The notes under the pieces are model-generated. The model was not told the origin of the DNA and searched no databases. It saw only the letters and a list, made by a program, of their open reading frames with translations. The translations under genes were made by a program, and so were the position numbers. From Anaerolineae bacterium (lineage in GTDB: Bacteria; Chloroflexota; Anaerolineae; Aggregatilineales; UBA3940), in contig JAFGOY010000058.1 of the NCBI GenBank assembly GCA_016926255.1, positions 26,460 to 90,459 on the forward strand: DNA of 64,000 nt, written 5' to 3'. The first letter of the stretch is position 1. Each line of letters starts with the position of its first letter. Below, in pieces: positions 35,196-43,247 of this stretch.

Positions 35196-35935
35196 ACAAT
35201 AAACAGGGGCAGTTCTATGGTTATGATCTTCTCGCCGAGCATATTCGAGATTGCAAAGGCCGCCTGATCGTTCTGGAAGGTACGGACGGCGTCGGACGGT
35301 CGAGCCAGATCGCACTTCTCCGCGAATGGCTTGAGAACGAGGGCTACGCGGTGGCGACCAGTGGCTTGAAGCGGGGTAAACTGGCAGGCAAGGGTCTGAA
35401 TGCTGCGATGGAAGGCCACACACTGGGCGACACGACGATGAATCTGCTCTATGCCACCGACTTCGCCGACCGGCTTGAGCGCGAGATTCTCCCGGCACTG
35501 AGAGCCGGATTCATCATGTTGACCGATCGCTATGTCTACTCGATCATCGCCCGCGCCCTGGTTCGCGGCGTCGATCCATACTGGATACGCGAGCTGTTCA
35601 GCTTCGCCCTGGTACCGGATATCGTCTTTTACTTGCAAACCGATGTCCACCGGCTTGTCCCGCGCGTGTTGAACGCGCGCGGCTTCGACTACTGGGAATC
35701 CGGGCTGGACTTCTTGCCGGGGCGCGATTATTACGACCATTTTGTCGAATATCAGCGCAGGCTGCTGGCCCAATTCGATGCCATTGCCGATGAATATGGC
35801 TTCTACCGTATTGATGGCAGTCAATCGATGCATAAGGTGTTTCGGGATTTGCAAGATCAAATAGAAGGTGTGATCAGCGGCATGAAGCCGACTTTGCCGC
35901 CCAGTAATGGGAGCCTGGAAATACCAACCGGGTAA
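35192..35935 (+). CDS. Thymidylate-kinase-like protein with altered P-loop (Lys to Arg)
   Basis: A 247-residue paralogue of the preceding protein; its ATGA start overlaps the previous stop. The Walker A motif reads GTDGVGRSS, so the catalytic P-loop lysine is Arg36, while DRY (112-114) and the following ALVRGVDP segment are kept. In P-loop kinases the lysine is needed for phosphoryl transfer, so the protein may be a regulatory or scaffold partner that forms a heterodimer with the intact kinase. Alternatively Arg supports weak activity. Length and termini differ from its partner, so the pair is old, not a recent copy. Confidence 0.75.
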   Translation: MNNKQGQFYGYDLLAEHIRDCKGRLIVLEGTDGVGRSSQIALLREWLENEGYAVATSGLKRGKLAGKGLNAAMEGHTLGDTTMNLLYATDFADRLEREILPALRAGFIMLTDRYVYSIIARALVRGVDPYWIRELFSFALVPDIVFYLQTDVHRLVPRVLNARGFDYWESGLDFLPGRDYYDHFVEYQRRLLAQFDAIADEYGFYRIDGSQSMHKVFRDLQDQIEGVISGMKPTLPPSNGSLEIPTG

Positions 35936-36019
35936 TCGCTGCAAAGTCAGGCTGTTATTCGCCACCGGGGGGATTTGTCGGACGAACCGAGCCGGTTAAG
36001 CCCGGCGAGGAGTACGTGG

Positions 36020-37885
36020 ATGGGCGATGGCACTGTGTCAGGTGCAGACTTTCTTGTTGGGCGTCAGCTTACACCTGACGAAAAAATTGAGCTGGGTCAA
36101 ATCGAACAGAGTGCTGCCGGGCCTTTATCTCGAAGGGCGCGGATCATCCTTAATTGGGCTGCCGGGGCAGAAGCTGCCGAGATCGCCCGGCGCGTCGATC
36201 TGACCGAACGCACAGTGAAGCACTGGCTGAACGAATTTAAAAAACGGAGGATGGAGATTTTTCCTTCCCGGCCAGAGCCTGTCGAAGCACCGACCATCGA
36301 CGAACTATGCCAGCGCTTTTATGTCGATATGGCTCATGCCCGCCATGTTGGGACACTGGCCGCCGAATTGTTCGATCTGACTCAACTCCTGCACGGGTTG
36401 GATGAGCGATACAGAGACGTTATCTATACCGGTGGGCTGCTTCACAATATCGCTTATGCAGGTGGTCGGGCAAAACATCACACACGTGGGCGTGATATTC
36501 TGATCGAGAACCCCATCGCCGGGATGGATGAAACTACCCGAAAGCTGATCGCTGTGGCGACCGTTTTCCACCGTAAAAAATGGCGGAATGAAAGGTTCGA
36601 AAAAGAGGCGGTTTACCAATCGCTTTCGGAAGAAGAGCGTTACGCAGCAGGTTGGCTCGCCGCCTTGATCCGCGTCGCTGACGGCCTGGACTATTCACAG
36701 AGTCAGACGACCGCCATCGGCCCTTGCCGGGTGACCGGCGGGAACGTGATCATCACGGTTGCCGGGCCGTACGTCGATTTCGATTCTGCCCGCGCCGATG
36801 ACAAGGCAGATATGTGGCGCTCGATATCCGGCACCTCGATCTTTATCCGTCCGGCGTCCGGTATGCTCTCGCTGGAGAACGATGGGCTGGCAGCCGGGCA
36901 GGAGAGCTTCGTCTTATCTGATACCCCCGGTGTGCTCACCGATGACGTGATGAGTGAGGTGGGGCGAAAAATCCTCCATTTTCACTTTGAACGTATGCTC
37001 AAAAACGAACGCGGAACACGGGAAGGCGTCGATATCGAGGCTTTGCATGATATGCGCGTCGCGACCCGGCGCATGCGTGTCGCCCTGCGCATGTTTGGCG
37101 ATTACTTCGAGAGAGATATCTACAAGCGGCTTCAAGGCGGTCTGAAAAGCGCCGGGAAAGCGCTGGGGAACCCACGTGACCTCGATGTCTTTATGGAGAA
37201 AACCCAGCAGTACCTTGCCACTCTACCGGTTGAACGTGCGGCTGAACTGGATATCGTTCAGGAACATTGGAAAACCCAGCGTGATACTGCCCAGGAGGAT
37301 TTGATCGCGTATCTGGTAAGTGATGTCTACCGGTTATTTGTTGATGAGATGGCCGAATTTGTATCGATCCCTGGCCTGGGCAGTGCCGATCTGGAACTGG
37401 CTCGTTTTAAACCGGTTCACGCTCGCCACGTGGCACCCGGTTTGATCTATGCGGCCTATCAGGGTGTTCGTGCCTATGAAACCGAAGTGCCCTGTGCTTC
37501 GCTCGAAACTTTGCACCAGCTGCGGCTCACGGCGAAGCAGCTTCGCTACACCATCGAATTCTTCAAGGAGATTCTGGGCGATGAGGCCAACGATGTGACC
37601 GGCACCGTTGTCGAATTGCAGGATCATCTTGGCGCGCTAAACGATGCTGTTGTTGCTCAGGAGCTGCTCAGGAAATATATGCGCCAGGAGGCAAAGCGGG
37701 TTCGCAAAGAGCAGCAGTGGTCTGTAAACTCGGTTGAAACGCCCCGGATCGGCGGTGTGGTAACCTATCTGGAATACCGGGAACAGGAGATACTGAATCT
37801 TATGGATACGTTTCCCCCGGTCTGGGAGAAAGTCATCTCCCAGGAAATACATCAAAAGCTGGCCCTGTCGATCAGTATCCTGTGA
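36020..37885 (+). CDS. HTH-HD-CHAD fusion protein
   Basis: A 621-residue three-domain protein. Residues 35-80 form a helix-turn-helix (AAEIARRVDLTERTVKHWL); about 95-235 a Ppx/GppA-type HD domain (H106, LLHN at 140-143, KHH near 152, ADGLD near 220); about 315-600 a CHAD helical domain with its paired histidine/arginine helices (EALHDMRVATRRMR and ETLHQLRLTAKQLR), which bind polyphosphate. The metal-site Asp of the HD pair is Asn, as in some Ppx relatives. I chose the ATG at 36020, seven bases after GGAG, over a TTG 45 bases upstream. It looks like a polyphosphate-responsive regulator or exopolyphosphatase-like enzyme. Confidence 0.8.
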   Translation: MGDGTVSGADFLVGRQLTPDEKIELGQIEQSAAGPLSRRARIILNWAAGAEAAEIARRVDLTERTVKHWLNEFKKRRMEIFPSRPEPVEAPTIDELCQRFYVDMAHARHVGTLAAELFDLTQLLHGLDERYRDVIYTGGLLHNIAYAGGRAKHHTRGRDILIENPIAGMDETTRKLIAVATVFHRKKWRNERFEKEAVYQSLSEEERYAAGWLAALIRVADGLDYSQSQTTAIGPCRVTGGNVIITVAGPYVDFDSARADDKADMWRSISGTSIFIRPASGMLSLENDGLAAGQESFVLSDTPGVLTDDVMSEVGRKILHFHFERMLKNERGTREGVDIEALHDMRVATRRMRVALRMFGDYFERDIYKRLQGGLKSAGKALGNPRDLDVFMEKTQQYLATLPVERAAELDIVQEHWKTQRDTAQEDLIAYLVSDVYRLFVDEMAEFVSIPGLGSADLELARFKPVHARHVAPGLIYAAYQGVRAYETEVPCASLETLHQLRLTAKQLRYTIEFFKEILGDEANDVTGTVVELQDHLGALNDAVVAQELLRKYMRQEAKRVRKEQQWSVNSVETPRIGGVVTYLEYREQEILNLMDTFPPVWEKVISQEIHQKLALSISIL

Positions 37886-37935
37886 TATGCTGCAGGAAAA
37901 CATGTTAGACGGACATACGAAGGATTTCATCGCCC

Positions 37936-38718
37936 GTGCTTGAAAATATCGATCTAAAAAAGTCGCTTTCTCAAGAAGACTACCAGGAAGAATACCCGAA
38001 GCTAAAGCAGCGCCTTTCGGACTTGCAAAGCACCTGCGCCGCTCAAGGTGTCCCCGTTATCGTTCTGTTTGAAGGGTGGGATGATTCCGCCAAAGGCTCG
38101 ATTATCCGGTATGTTACCAAGCGCCTCGACCCGACCGGTTTTACCGTTCATGTGATTCCTTTCCTCCCTCTAGATGAGATCAACCGCCACTATCTGGTTC
38201 CGTTCTGGAAACGGCTCCCCGAACAGGGGCATATCGCTTTCTTCGATGGGAGCTGGTATACCCACCCGCTGATCGAACATATCAAAGGCGGCTGTTCGCC
38301 GGAGGAGCAGGAACAGGCTTATCGTGAGATCAACGCCTTTGAACGCCAATTGGTTGATTTTGGTACCCTTGTCTGTAAATTCTGGATTCATACCGGTAAG
38401 GATGTTCAACTGCAGCGGTTCGAGGAACGCGAGCAGCCGCCCGGCGAATCCTGGTCGATTGTCGGGCAGGATTGGTTCGATGCTGCACATTGGGATGATT
38501 ATGTGAAGGCGGTCGACGATCTTCTCCTGAAGACCAGCACGCTGAATGCTCCCTGGGTGATCGTCGAAGGGAATGATGAAAACTGGGCGCGTGTGAAGAC
38601 GCTCGATACACTGAACCGGGTTCTTTCCGGTGCGTTGTTGAAGCCATCTCACCCACTCGCAGCTTCCAAGAAGTCAAAGAAAACAAATAAAAAGAAAAGC
38701 AAGAAAAAGAAAAAATAG
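37936..38718 (+). CDS. PPK2-family polyphosphate kinase-like protein, divergent, with lysine-rich tail
   Basis: A 260-residue member of the PPK2/PAP family, which moves phosphate between polyphosphate and nucleotides. The Walker A region is FEGWDDSAKGS (45-55), where the usual glycine before Lys53 is Ala; the lid-linked motif is FDGSWYTH (103-110) instead of the consensus DRSWYGR, so an arginine that normally contacts substrate is missing. The sequence PFWKRLPEQGHIAFFD is otherwise clearly PPK2. The last 20 residues are almost all Lys, with Ser and Asn, encoded by an A-rich run. The start is GTG. Activity may be reduced or changed; a polyphosphate-binding role is plausible. Confidence 0.78.
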   Translation: MLENIDLKKSLSQEDYQEEYPKLKQRLSDLQSTCAAQGVPVIVLFEGWDDSAKGSIIRYVTKRLDPTGFTVHVIPFLPLDEINRHYLVPFWKRLPEQGHIAFFDGSWYTHPLIEHIKGGCSPEEQEQAYREINAFERQLVDFGTLVCKFWIHTGKDVQLQRFEEREQPPGESWSIVGQDWFDAAHWDDYVKAVDDLLLKTSTLNAPWVIVEGNDENWARVKTLDTLNRVLSGALLKPSHPLAASKKSKKTNKKKSKKKKK

Positions 38719-38748
38719 CCCCGATGCTTTTGAGTCTGCCTGTTCCCC

Positions 38749-39516
38749 ATGATCGATAATCGCACCCGGCGGCAGTCTGACAGCCTCCGTGCTTTGTTTG
38801 ATACACTGGCAACCGGGGGTCGTGAACCCATCGTCGAGATCGAAGACTGGCGGGATCATCTGGCCGGGAATCGCCGTCTGAACCGGAGTGGCGTCGGGCG
38901 CTGGTTTATGACGGCGCTTCGCCATGAATGGATGCCCCTGGATATCCCTACCCCGCTCTGTGCCGCGCTGACCGACGATGCCACCAGCTATCTGGAAACG
39001 CGCCCTGGCCCCTGGGCAACGGTTTTGGGGCATATCCTCCGGGTGGCGGGGACGGCTGGCTGGCTGGCTTCGCAGCGCGGGATCGACGAGGAGACGGTCT
39101 ATCTCACCGCGCTTTATCACGATCTCGGTAAGCTTGACGAGTGGGACACCGGCGTCCCTCACGCCGAACTGGGCGCACGCTATGCCGAACGCGACCTCAC
39201 CGGGGAAATCTCGGCCAGAAAGCTGCTGACGATCACCGAAGCGATCCGCGTTCATCCAGATCGCCCACCGCCGTCCTGGTTGGCGGCGCGGGCGCTCCAC
39301 GATGCCGACAAGCTCGACAAGATCGGCGCAACGGGGTTGATCCGCCGCATCAGCAAGATGGAAGACATCGAAGAGGCCTGCCTGGGTGCTGACCGCACGC
39401 TCTACGAAGCGGAGACGTTCCCCCGCCCCTGCCTGGCGGCCTCGACTGCCCTGCTCCAACCCAAGCTGGCCTTTGCCCGAACCGTCGAACGATTGATCGA
39501 TGAAATCTGCCCATGA
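38749..39516 (+). CDS. HD-domain phosphohydrolase
   Basis: A 255-residue protein with a metal-dependent HD fold from about residue 80: His of GHILRVA, the metal pair in LYHDLGK, the EAIRVHPD histidine and the ARALHDADKLDKIG helix with Asp. This spacing fits the HD family that hydrolyses phosphomonoesters or nucleotides. The N-terminal 75 residues are not recognised. It begins 30 bases after the PPK2-like gene and closes the six-gene run. The ligand may be a nucleotide or linear phosphate compound, but that rests only on the neighbourhood. Confidence 0.78.
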   Translation: MIDNRTRRQSDSLRALFDTLATGGREPIVEIEDWRDHLAGNRRLNRSGVGRWFMTALRHEWMPLDIPTPLCAALTDDATSYLETRPGPWATVLGHILRVAGTAGWLASQRGIDEETVYLTALYHDLGKLDEWDTGVPHAELGARYAERDLTGEISARKLLTITEAIRVHPDRPPPSWLAARALHDADKLDKIGATGLIRRISKMEDIEEACLGADRTLYEAETFPRPCLAASTALLQPKLAFARTVERLIDEICP

Positions 39517-39566
39517 GTGCGGGCTGTGCCCGCCGATAATCTGAAATTCGCCTGATTGGAGATAAG

Positions 39567-40151
39567 ATGAGAAAACCCCAACTGTTACTTGTCGGTATGA
39601 TGATTGTACTGGCTTCACTGGCCTGCGGCACCGAATTTGACCTTGATGAGCCGACGCCAACCCTGATGGAACTGCCAGGAGAACAGCCTACAGACTGGCC
39701 GGGGGGTATCACCTCGCCGACCCCCGGAGAGGAGTCTCCCGGCGGTGAAACCGCTGTTGTGACGCGCATTGTCGACGGCGATACCATCGAAGTAGATATC
39801 GACGGGGTGATTTATGATGTCCGGTACATTGGGGTGAATACGCCAGAGAGCGACGAACCCTGCTACGAGGAGGCCACAGAAGCAAACCGGGCAATGGTCG
39901 AGGGGCAGGTGGTGACGCTGGTTAAAGATGTCAGCGAGACGGATCGCTATGGTCGGCTGCTTCGTTACGTCTATGTGGGTAACGAAATGGTCAACGAACT
40001 GCTTGTCGCCAATGGCTGGGCCGAAGCCGTGCTTTACGAACCGGATAGTTATTACTGGCAGCAGTTCGTGATGCTGGAGCAGGCGGTCGAAAACCTCGAT
40101 ATCGGCTGCCGCTCAACCGGTATTTTCGACGACGGCACCTACGAGCGTTAG
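39567..40151 (+). CDS. Staphylococcal-nuclease-like (thermonuclease) lipoprotein
   Basis: A 194-residue lipoprotein nuclease. The signal peptide ends in LASLAC (Cys20 lipidated), followed by a Pro/Thr-rich linker of about 40 residues. The SNase domain runs from about 62 to 185: VVTRIVDGDT with metal Asp, RYIGVNTPES with catalytic Arg86 and Glu94, and DRYGR with Arg130. All key residues are present, so it should cut DNA or RNA outside the membrane with calcium. A GGAG site is five bases before the ATG. Its stop codon overlaps the stop of the convergent transporter gene. Confidence 0.88.
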   Translation: MRKPQLLLVGMMIVLASLACGTEFDLDEPTPTLMELPGEQPTDWPGGITSPTPGEESPGGETAVVTRIVDGDTIEVDIDGVIYDVRYIGVNTPESDEPCYEEATEANRAMVEGQVVTLVKDVSETDRYGRLLRYVYVGNEMVNELLVANGWAEAVLYEPDSYYWQQFVMLEQAVENLDIGCRSTGIFDDGTYER

Positions 40152-41101
40152 CCGCTCGGCGATTCCTGCACGGTGGTGGCTACTGCCGTGCGCTGCCGGA
40201 TATAGGTGATCAGGAAGACTGCGCCGACAATCAAAACCGCCGCGAAGAGCATTCGCAGGCTCAACGGTTCGGCGACGATGGCCCATCCCAGGAATACCGC
40301 GACCACCGGGTTGACATAGGCGTAAGTTGCCACTCGTGCCGGGGTGCTGACCTTCAACAGCCACACATAGGCGCTGAACGCGATCCACGAACCGAATACA
40401 ACCAGGTAGGCCAGGGCCAGCCCGGATTGCAGGCTGATCGATTCCAGATTCAGCCTGCCCCATTCCCCGTTGATCGTTCCGGCCAGTGTCAGCAGCAGCC
40501 CGCCGCAGAGCATCTCCAGAGCAGTGCTCATCATCGACGATTCTGGCAGGGGAGCCTGCCGCGAATAAAGTGATCCAACTGCCCAGGACAGCGTGGCGAA
40601 AACCAGCACGCCCGCCCCGACCGGGTCGATTCCCCCCACACTGGAGAGGCTTCCCGGCCCCACCAGCAGCACCACGCCCATAAAGCCGATCCCTACCCCG
40701 GCCAACACTTCACCACGCGGGCGCTTCCCGCCGGGCCGCAGCCAGTCGAGCAGCACCATCCACAGCGGCACAATCCCGACCATCAATGCGGCAAGGCCAG
40801 AAGCGACGCGCTGTTCGGCCCAGACCACACCGCCGTTGCCCCCCAGGAGCAGCAGCCCGCCGATGATCGCCGTCGAGCGCCAGTGGATCAGCTTTGGGCG
40901 CGGCACGCCGCGCAGTCGCAGCCAGGTGAACAGCACAGCACCGGCAAAGGTGAAACGTAAACCGGCCATCAGGAAGGGCGGGATTGTGTCTATTGCCAGC
41001 CGGATGGCAAGATAAGTCGATCCCCAGATGATGTAGATCGCGGCAAAAGCAGCCGCCACGCGCAAATTTAATGGCCGCTCGGCCACATTGGTTTCAGGCA
41101 T
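40148..41101 (-). CDS. EamA-family drug/metabolite transporter (RhaT/YedA-like)
   Basis: A 317-residue membrane protein with ten predicted helices in two EamA repeats. The first repeat opens with IYIIWGSTYLAIRLAID and the FLMAGLRF motif, the second with GVLVFATLSWAVGSLYSR; the C-terminal VNPVVAVFLGWAIVAEPLS is characteristic. DMT transporters of this type export amino acids or other small metabolites; the substrate is unknown. A GGAGG site precedes the ATG. It lies 30 bases downstream of psuG on the same strand and may be read with the psu genes. Confidence 0.85.
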   Translation of the reverse strand: MPETNVAERPLNLRVAAAFAAIYIIWGSTYLAIRLAIDTIPPFLMAGLRFTFAGAVLFTWLRLRGVPRPKLIHWRSTAIIGGLLLLGGNGGVVWAEQRVASGLAALMVGIVPLWMVLLDWLRPGGKRPRGEVLAGVGIGFMGVVLLVGPGSLSSVGGIDPVGAGVLVFATLSWAVGSLYSRQAPLPESSMMSTALEMLCGGLLLTLAGTINGEWGRLNLESISLQSGLALAYLVVFGSWIAFSAYVWLLKVSTPARVATYAYVNPVVAVFLGWAIVAEPLSLRMLFAAVLIVGAVFLITYIRQRTAVATTVQESPSG

Positions 41102-41131
41102 ACATCCTCCGAATGGGTGTCGGGCGGCGCG

Positions 41132-42055
41132 TCAGGCTTGACGCATCAGTGTGGACAGTTCCCCGGCGATGTGGGCGGCAGTCCGGGCGTTGCGTTCGAG
41201 CAGGGCGGTATTGACTTCCAGACTGCGGCCTTCGGTAATTGTGCTGACCTGTGCCAGCAGGAAGGGGGTCAGCGCTTTGCCTTTGATTCCGGCTTCGTCG
41301 GCGGCCTTCAATGCCTGTTCGGTAGCCGCTTCGAGTTCGTCAGCGGGCAGCGCCAGTTCCTCCGGCGGGGGCAAGGTGATCAGTACCCCGCCATCCAGTC
41401 CCAGTGACCATTTGATGTACAGGAGATCGGCCACCTCTCTGGAGGTATCCAACCGCACATCGACCGGCAGGCCGGAGCTTGTCGCGTAAAACGCGGGTAA
41501 TGTGTCCGTCTGGTAGCCGACCACCGGCACGCCTGCCGTTTCGAGATATTCCAGCGTGCGCGGCAGGTCGAGGATCGACTTGGCCCCGGCACAAACAACC
41601 GCTACCGAAGTCGCCGCCAGTTCCGGCAGGTCAGCAGATACGTCGTCGGCGTCGCCCCGGTGCACCCCACCGATTCCCCCCGTTGCAAAGATGTGGATAC
41701 CGGCCAGGTATGCAGCGATCATCGTCCCGGCAACCGTCGTTGCGCCGTGTTCTTTGCGGGCCAGCGCGATGGCATAATCCCGCCGCGAGACTTTGCGGAT
41801 ATTCTCTCCCAGGGCGAGTGTCACCAGTTGATCCTCGTTGAGGCCGACGACGATCTTCCCACCGATGATCCCGATTGTCGCCGGGACGCCCCCTTCCTCC
41901 CTGATCGCTGCTTCGCAGCGCCGCGCCGTTTCCAGATTGACCGGGCGCGGCAGCCCGTGCGAAATGACGGTCGATTCCAGGGCGACGACAGGCTGATCGT
42001 TGTGCAGCGCGTCGTAGACCTCCGGCGAAATCTCTATATAGTCGGTAATTGGCAT
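41132..42055 (-). CDS. psuG: Pseudouridine-5'-phosphate glycosidase
   Basis: A 307-residue PsuG enzyme that splits the C-glycosidic bond of pseudouridine 5'-phosphate into uracil and ribose 5-phosphate (reversibly). Family motifs are ALESTVISHGLPRPVN at the N-terminus, the IGIIGGKIVVGL segment, the catalytic-lysine region SRRDYAIAL, TVAGTMIAA and the ATGGIGGVHRG loop. Length is typical. It is ten bases downstream of the PfkB-type kinase gene that supplies its substrate, forming the standard psuK-psuG pair. Confidence 0.93.
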   Translation of the reverse strand: MPITDYIEISPEVYDALHNDQPVVALESTVISHGLPRPVNLETARRCEAAIREEGGVPATIGIIGGKIVVGLNEDQLVTLALGENIRKVSRRDYAIALARKEHGATTVAGTMIAAYLAGIHIFATGGIGGVHRGDADDVSADLPELAATSVAVVCAGAKSILDLPRTLEYLETAGVPVVGYQTDTLPAFYATSSGLPVDVRLDTSREVADLLYIKWSLGLDGGVLITLPPPEELALPADELEAATEQALKAADEAGIKGKALTPFLLAQVSTITEGRSLEVNTALLERNARTAAHIAGELSTLMRQA

Positions 42056-42065
42056 AATAAACTCG

Positions 42066-43004
42066 CTAAATGATCAGTTCGTCGTAGAGAAGGTCGACGC
42101 TTAAATCGGATCGAACCGTTTCGCGGGTACGGAGGGTCAGCGTTGCAGCGGTGACACCCAGGCGCACGCATTCGTCGAGCGGGATGTCTTCGAGCAGCCC
42201 GAAGATGATCCCCGCCGTCATCGCATCTCCCGCCCCGGTCGGATCGACAATCGCCGTCTTGACCGCCGGGATATGCCCCTGGGTTTCCGGCCCGGCATAG
42301 ACAACGCCGTTCTCTCCCAGCGTGATCACGGCCAGTTCCACGCCTAGGGCGACCAGTTTGGCCGCCGCCGCCTGCGCCGCGTCACGGTCGTTCTCGTCGA
42401 ACTCGCAGCCGGTCAGTGCGATTGCTTCTGGCACGTTGGGCGAGGCCATATACAGGCTGGGGATATAAGGGCACAGGTTTTTTGCCAGTGGCGCGGAGGT
42501 CGGGTCGGCGCAGAGTGCTACGTCAACCTCGTCGCATATTTCGACGGCCTTTTTAAGCGCTTCGGGCGTCAGGTTTGCGTCGATGACAACCAGGCAGGCA
42601 TCTTCAAAAACCTGTCGATTGGCTTCAAAGTATTCCGGTGTCAGTTCGGCCATGATCGACATATTGTCCAGCGCAAAGTCGAGGGTTCCGTCCTGATTAA
42701 ATATCGCCATGTATGCGCCGGTTCGTTTTCCCTCAACCATCTTTGCGTAGCTGATATCGATTCCGCTGCCCGCCGCCCGGCCCAGGATGCGTTCTCCTGC
42801 GTCGTCGTCGCCGACTGCCGTCAGCAGCACGGTGGGAATGTCGAGTTTGGAGAGGTTTTCGGCGATATTGCGGGCCACACCGCCCAGGCTGCTGCGAATA
42901 TACCCTGGCACTGAACTGCCCCGTACTAAGGGCTGTTCTAACCGTCCCTTGATGTCCAGACTGGCCGCTCCAATCACCAGGACATGTCCGCATTCTTCGC
43001 TCAT
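42066..43004 (-). CDS. psuK: PfkB-family carbohydrate kinase, probable pseudouridine kinase
   Basis: A 312-residue ribokinase-like kinase. The N-terminal glycine pair region reads GAASLDIKG with SLGGVARNIAENL, and the C-terminal PfkB signature VDPTGAGDAMTAG carries the catalytic Asp. The family phosphorylates sugars and nucleosides; immediate linkage to psuG identifies it as the pseudouridine kinase that makes pseudouridine 5'-phosphate. It starts the minus-strand psu operon, about 240 bases downstream of clpC and separated from it by a hairpin. Confidence 0.88.
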   Translation of the reverse strand: MSEECGHVLVIGAASLDIKGRLEQPLVRGSSVPGYIRSSLGGVARNIAENLSKLDIPTVLLTAVGDDDAGERILGRAAGSGIDISYAKMVEGKRTGAYMAIFNQDGTLDFALDNMSIMAELTPEYFEANRQVFEDACLVVIDANLTPEALKKAVEICDEVDVALCADPTSAPLAKNLCPYIPSLYMASPNVPEAIALTGCEFDENDRDAAQAAAAKLVALGVELAVITLGENGVVYAGPETQGHIPAVKTAIVDPTGAGDAMTAGIIFGLLEDIPLDECVRLGVTAATLTLRTRETVRSDLSVDLLYDELII

Positions 43005-43157
43005 GCTCTTATCCCCCTCACTACCCGCGCCGTCTTGGGCTTCCGGCTGGAATCGGGCTTTTCTCAGGCCGGTCTTCTCCTCCCCTGAATTGGGGAAAGC
43101 GTATCACACCCATCGCGGATGGGCAACACCCTTTTAGAGGCGTAAAAAGCACCAACA

Positions 43158-43188
43158 GCAAGGGCACGATTCTGTCACGTGCCCTTGC
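43158..43188. terminator. Strong hairpin downstream of clpC, possible terminator
   Basis: A perfect 10-bp stem (GCAAGGGCAC / GTGCCCTTGC) with an 11-base loop lies between clpC and psuK. On the minus strand a T-run (TTTTT) follows about nine bases after the stem, so termination of clpC is likely but not textbook. Confidence 0.6.
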
Positions 43189-43247
43189 ATAGTCTGTTTT
43201 GTTAAGCATCCCCTTATGGGTGTCAATTTGTGATGGTGGTATCCGGT

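Noticed and set aside
35081..35965. A 294-codon minus-strand frame opposite the second TMK-like gene.
   Set aside because: The plus-strand gene has conserved P-loop and DRY motifs and a coupled start; the reverse frame has none.
38640..38718. Programmed frameshift on the A-rich end of the PPK2-like gene.
   Set aside because: The A-rich run simply encodes Lys codons and the frame ends in a normal stop; no extended downstream frame would be reached by slippage.
38674..39660. A 328-codon minus-strand frame opposite the HD-domain gene.
   Set aside because: It would read through the poly-lysine tail region and the HD motifs in reverse, with no sign of a protein family.
43005..43247. A riboswitch upstream of psuK.
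   Set aside because: The spacer has one strong hairpin better explained as the clpC terminator, and no second structure or known aptamer pattern was recognised.
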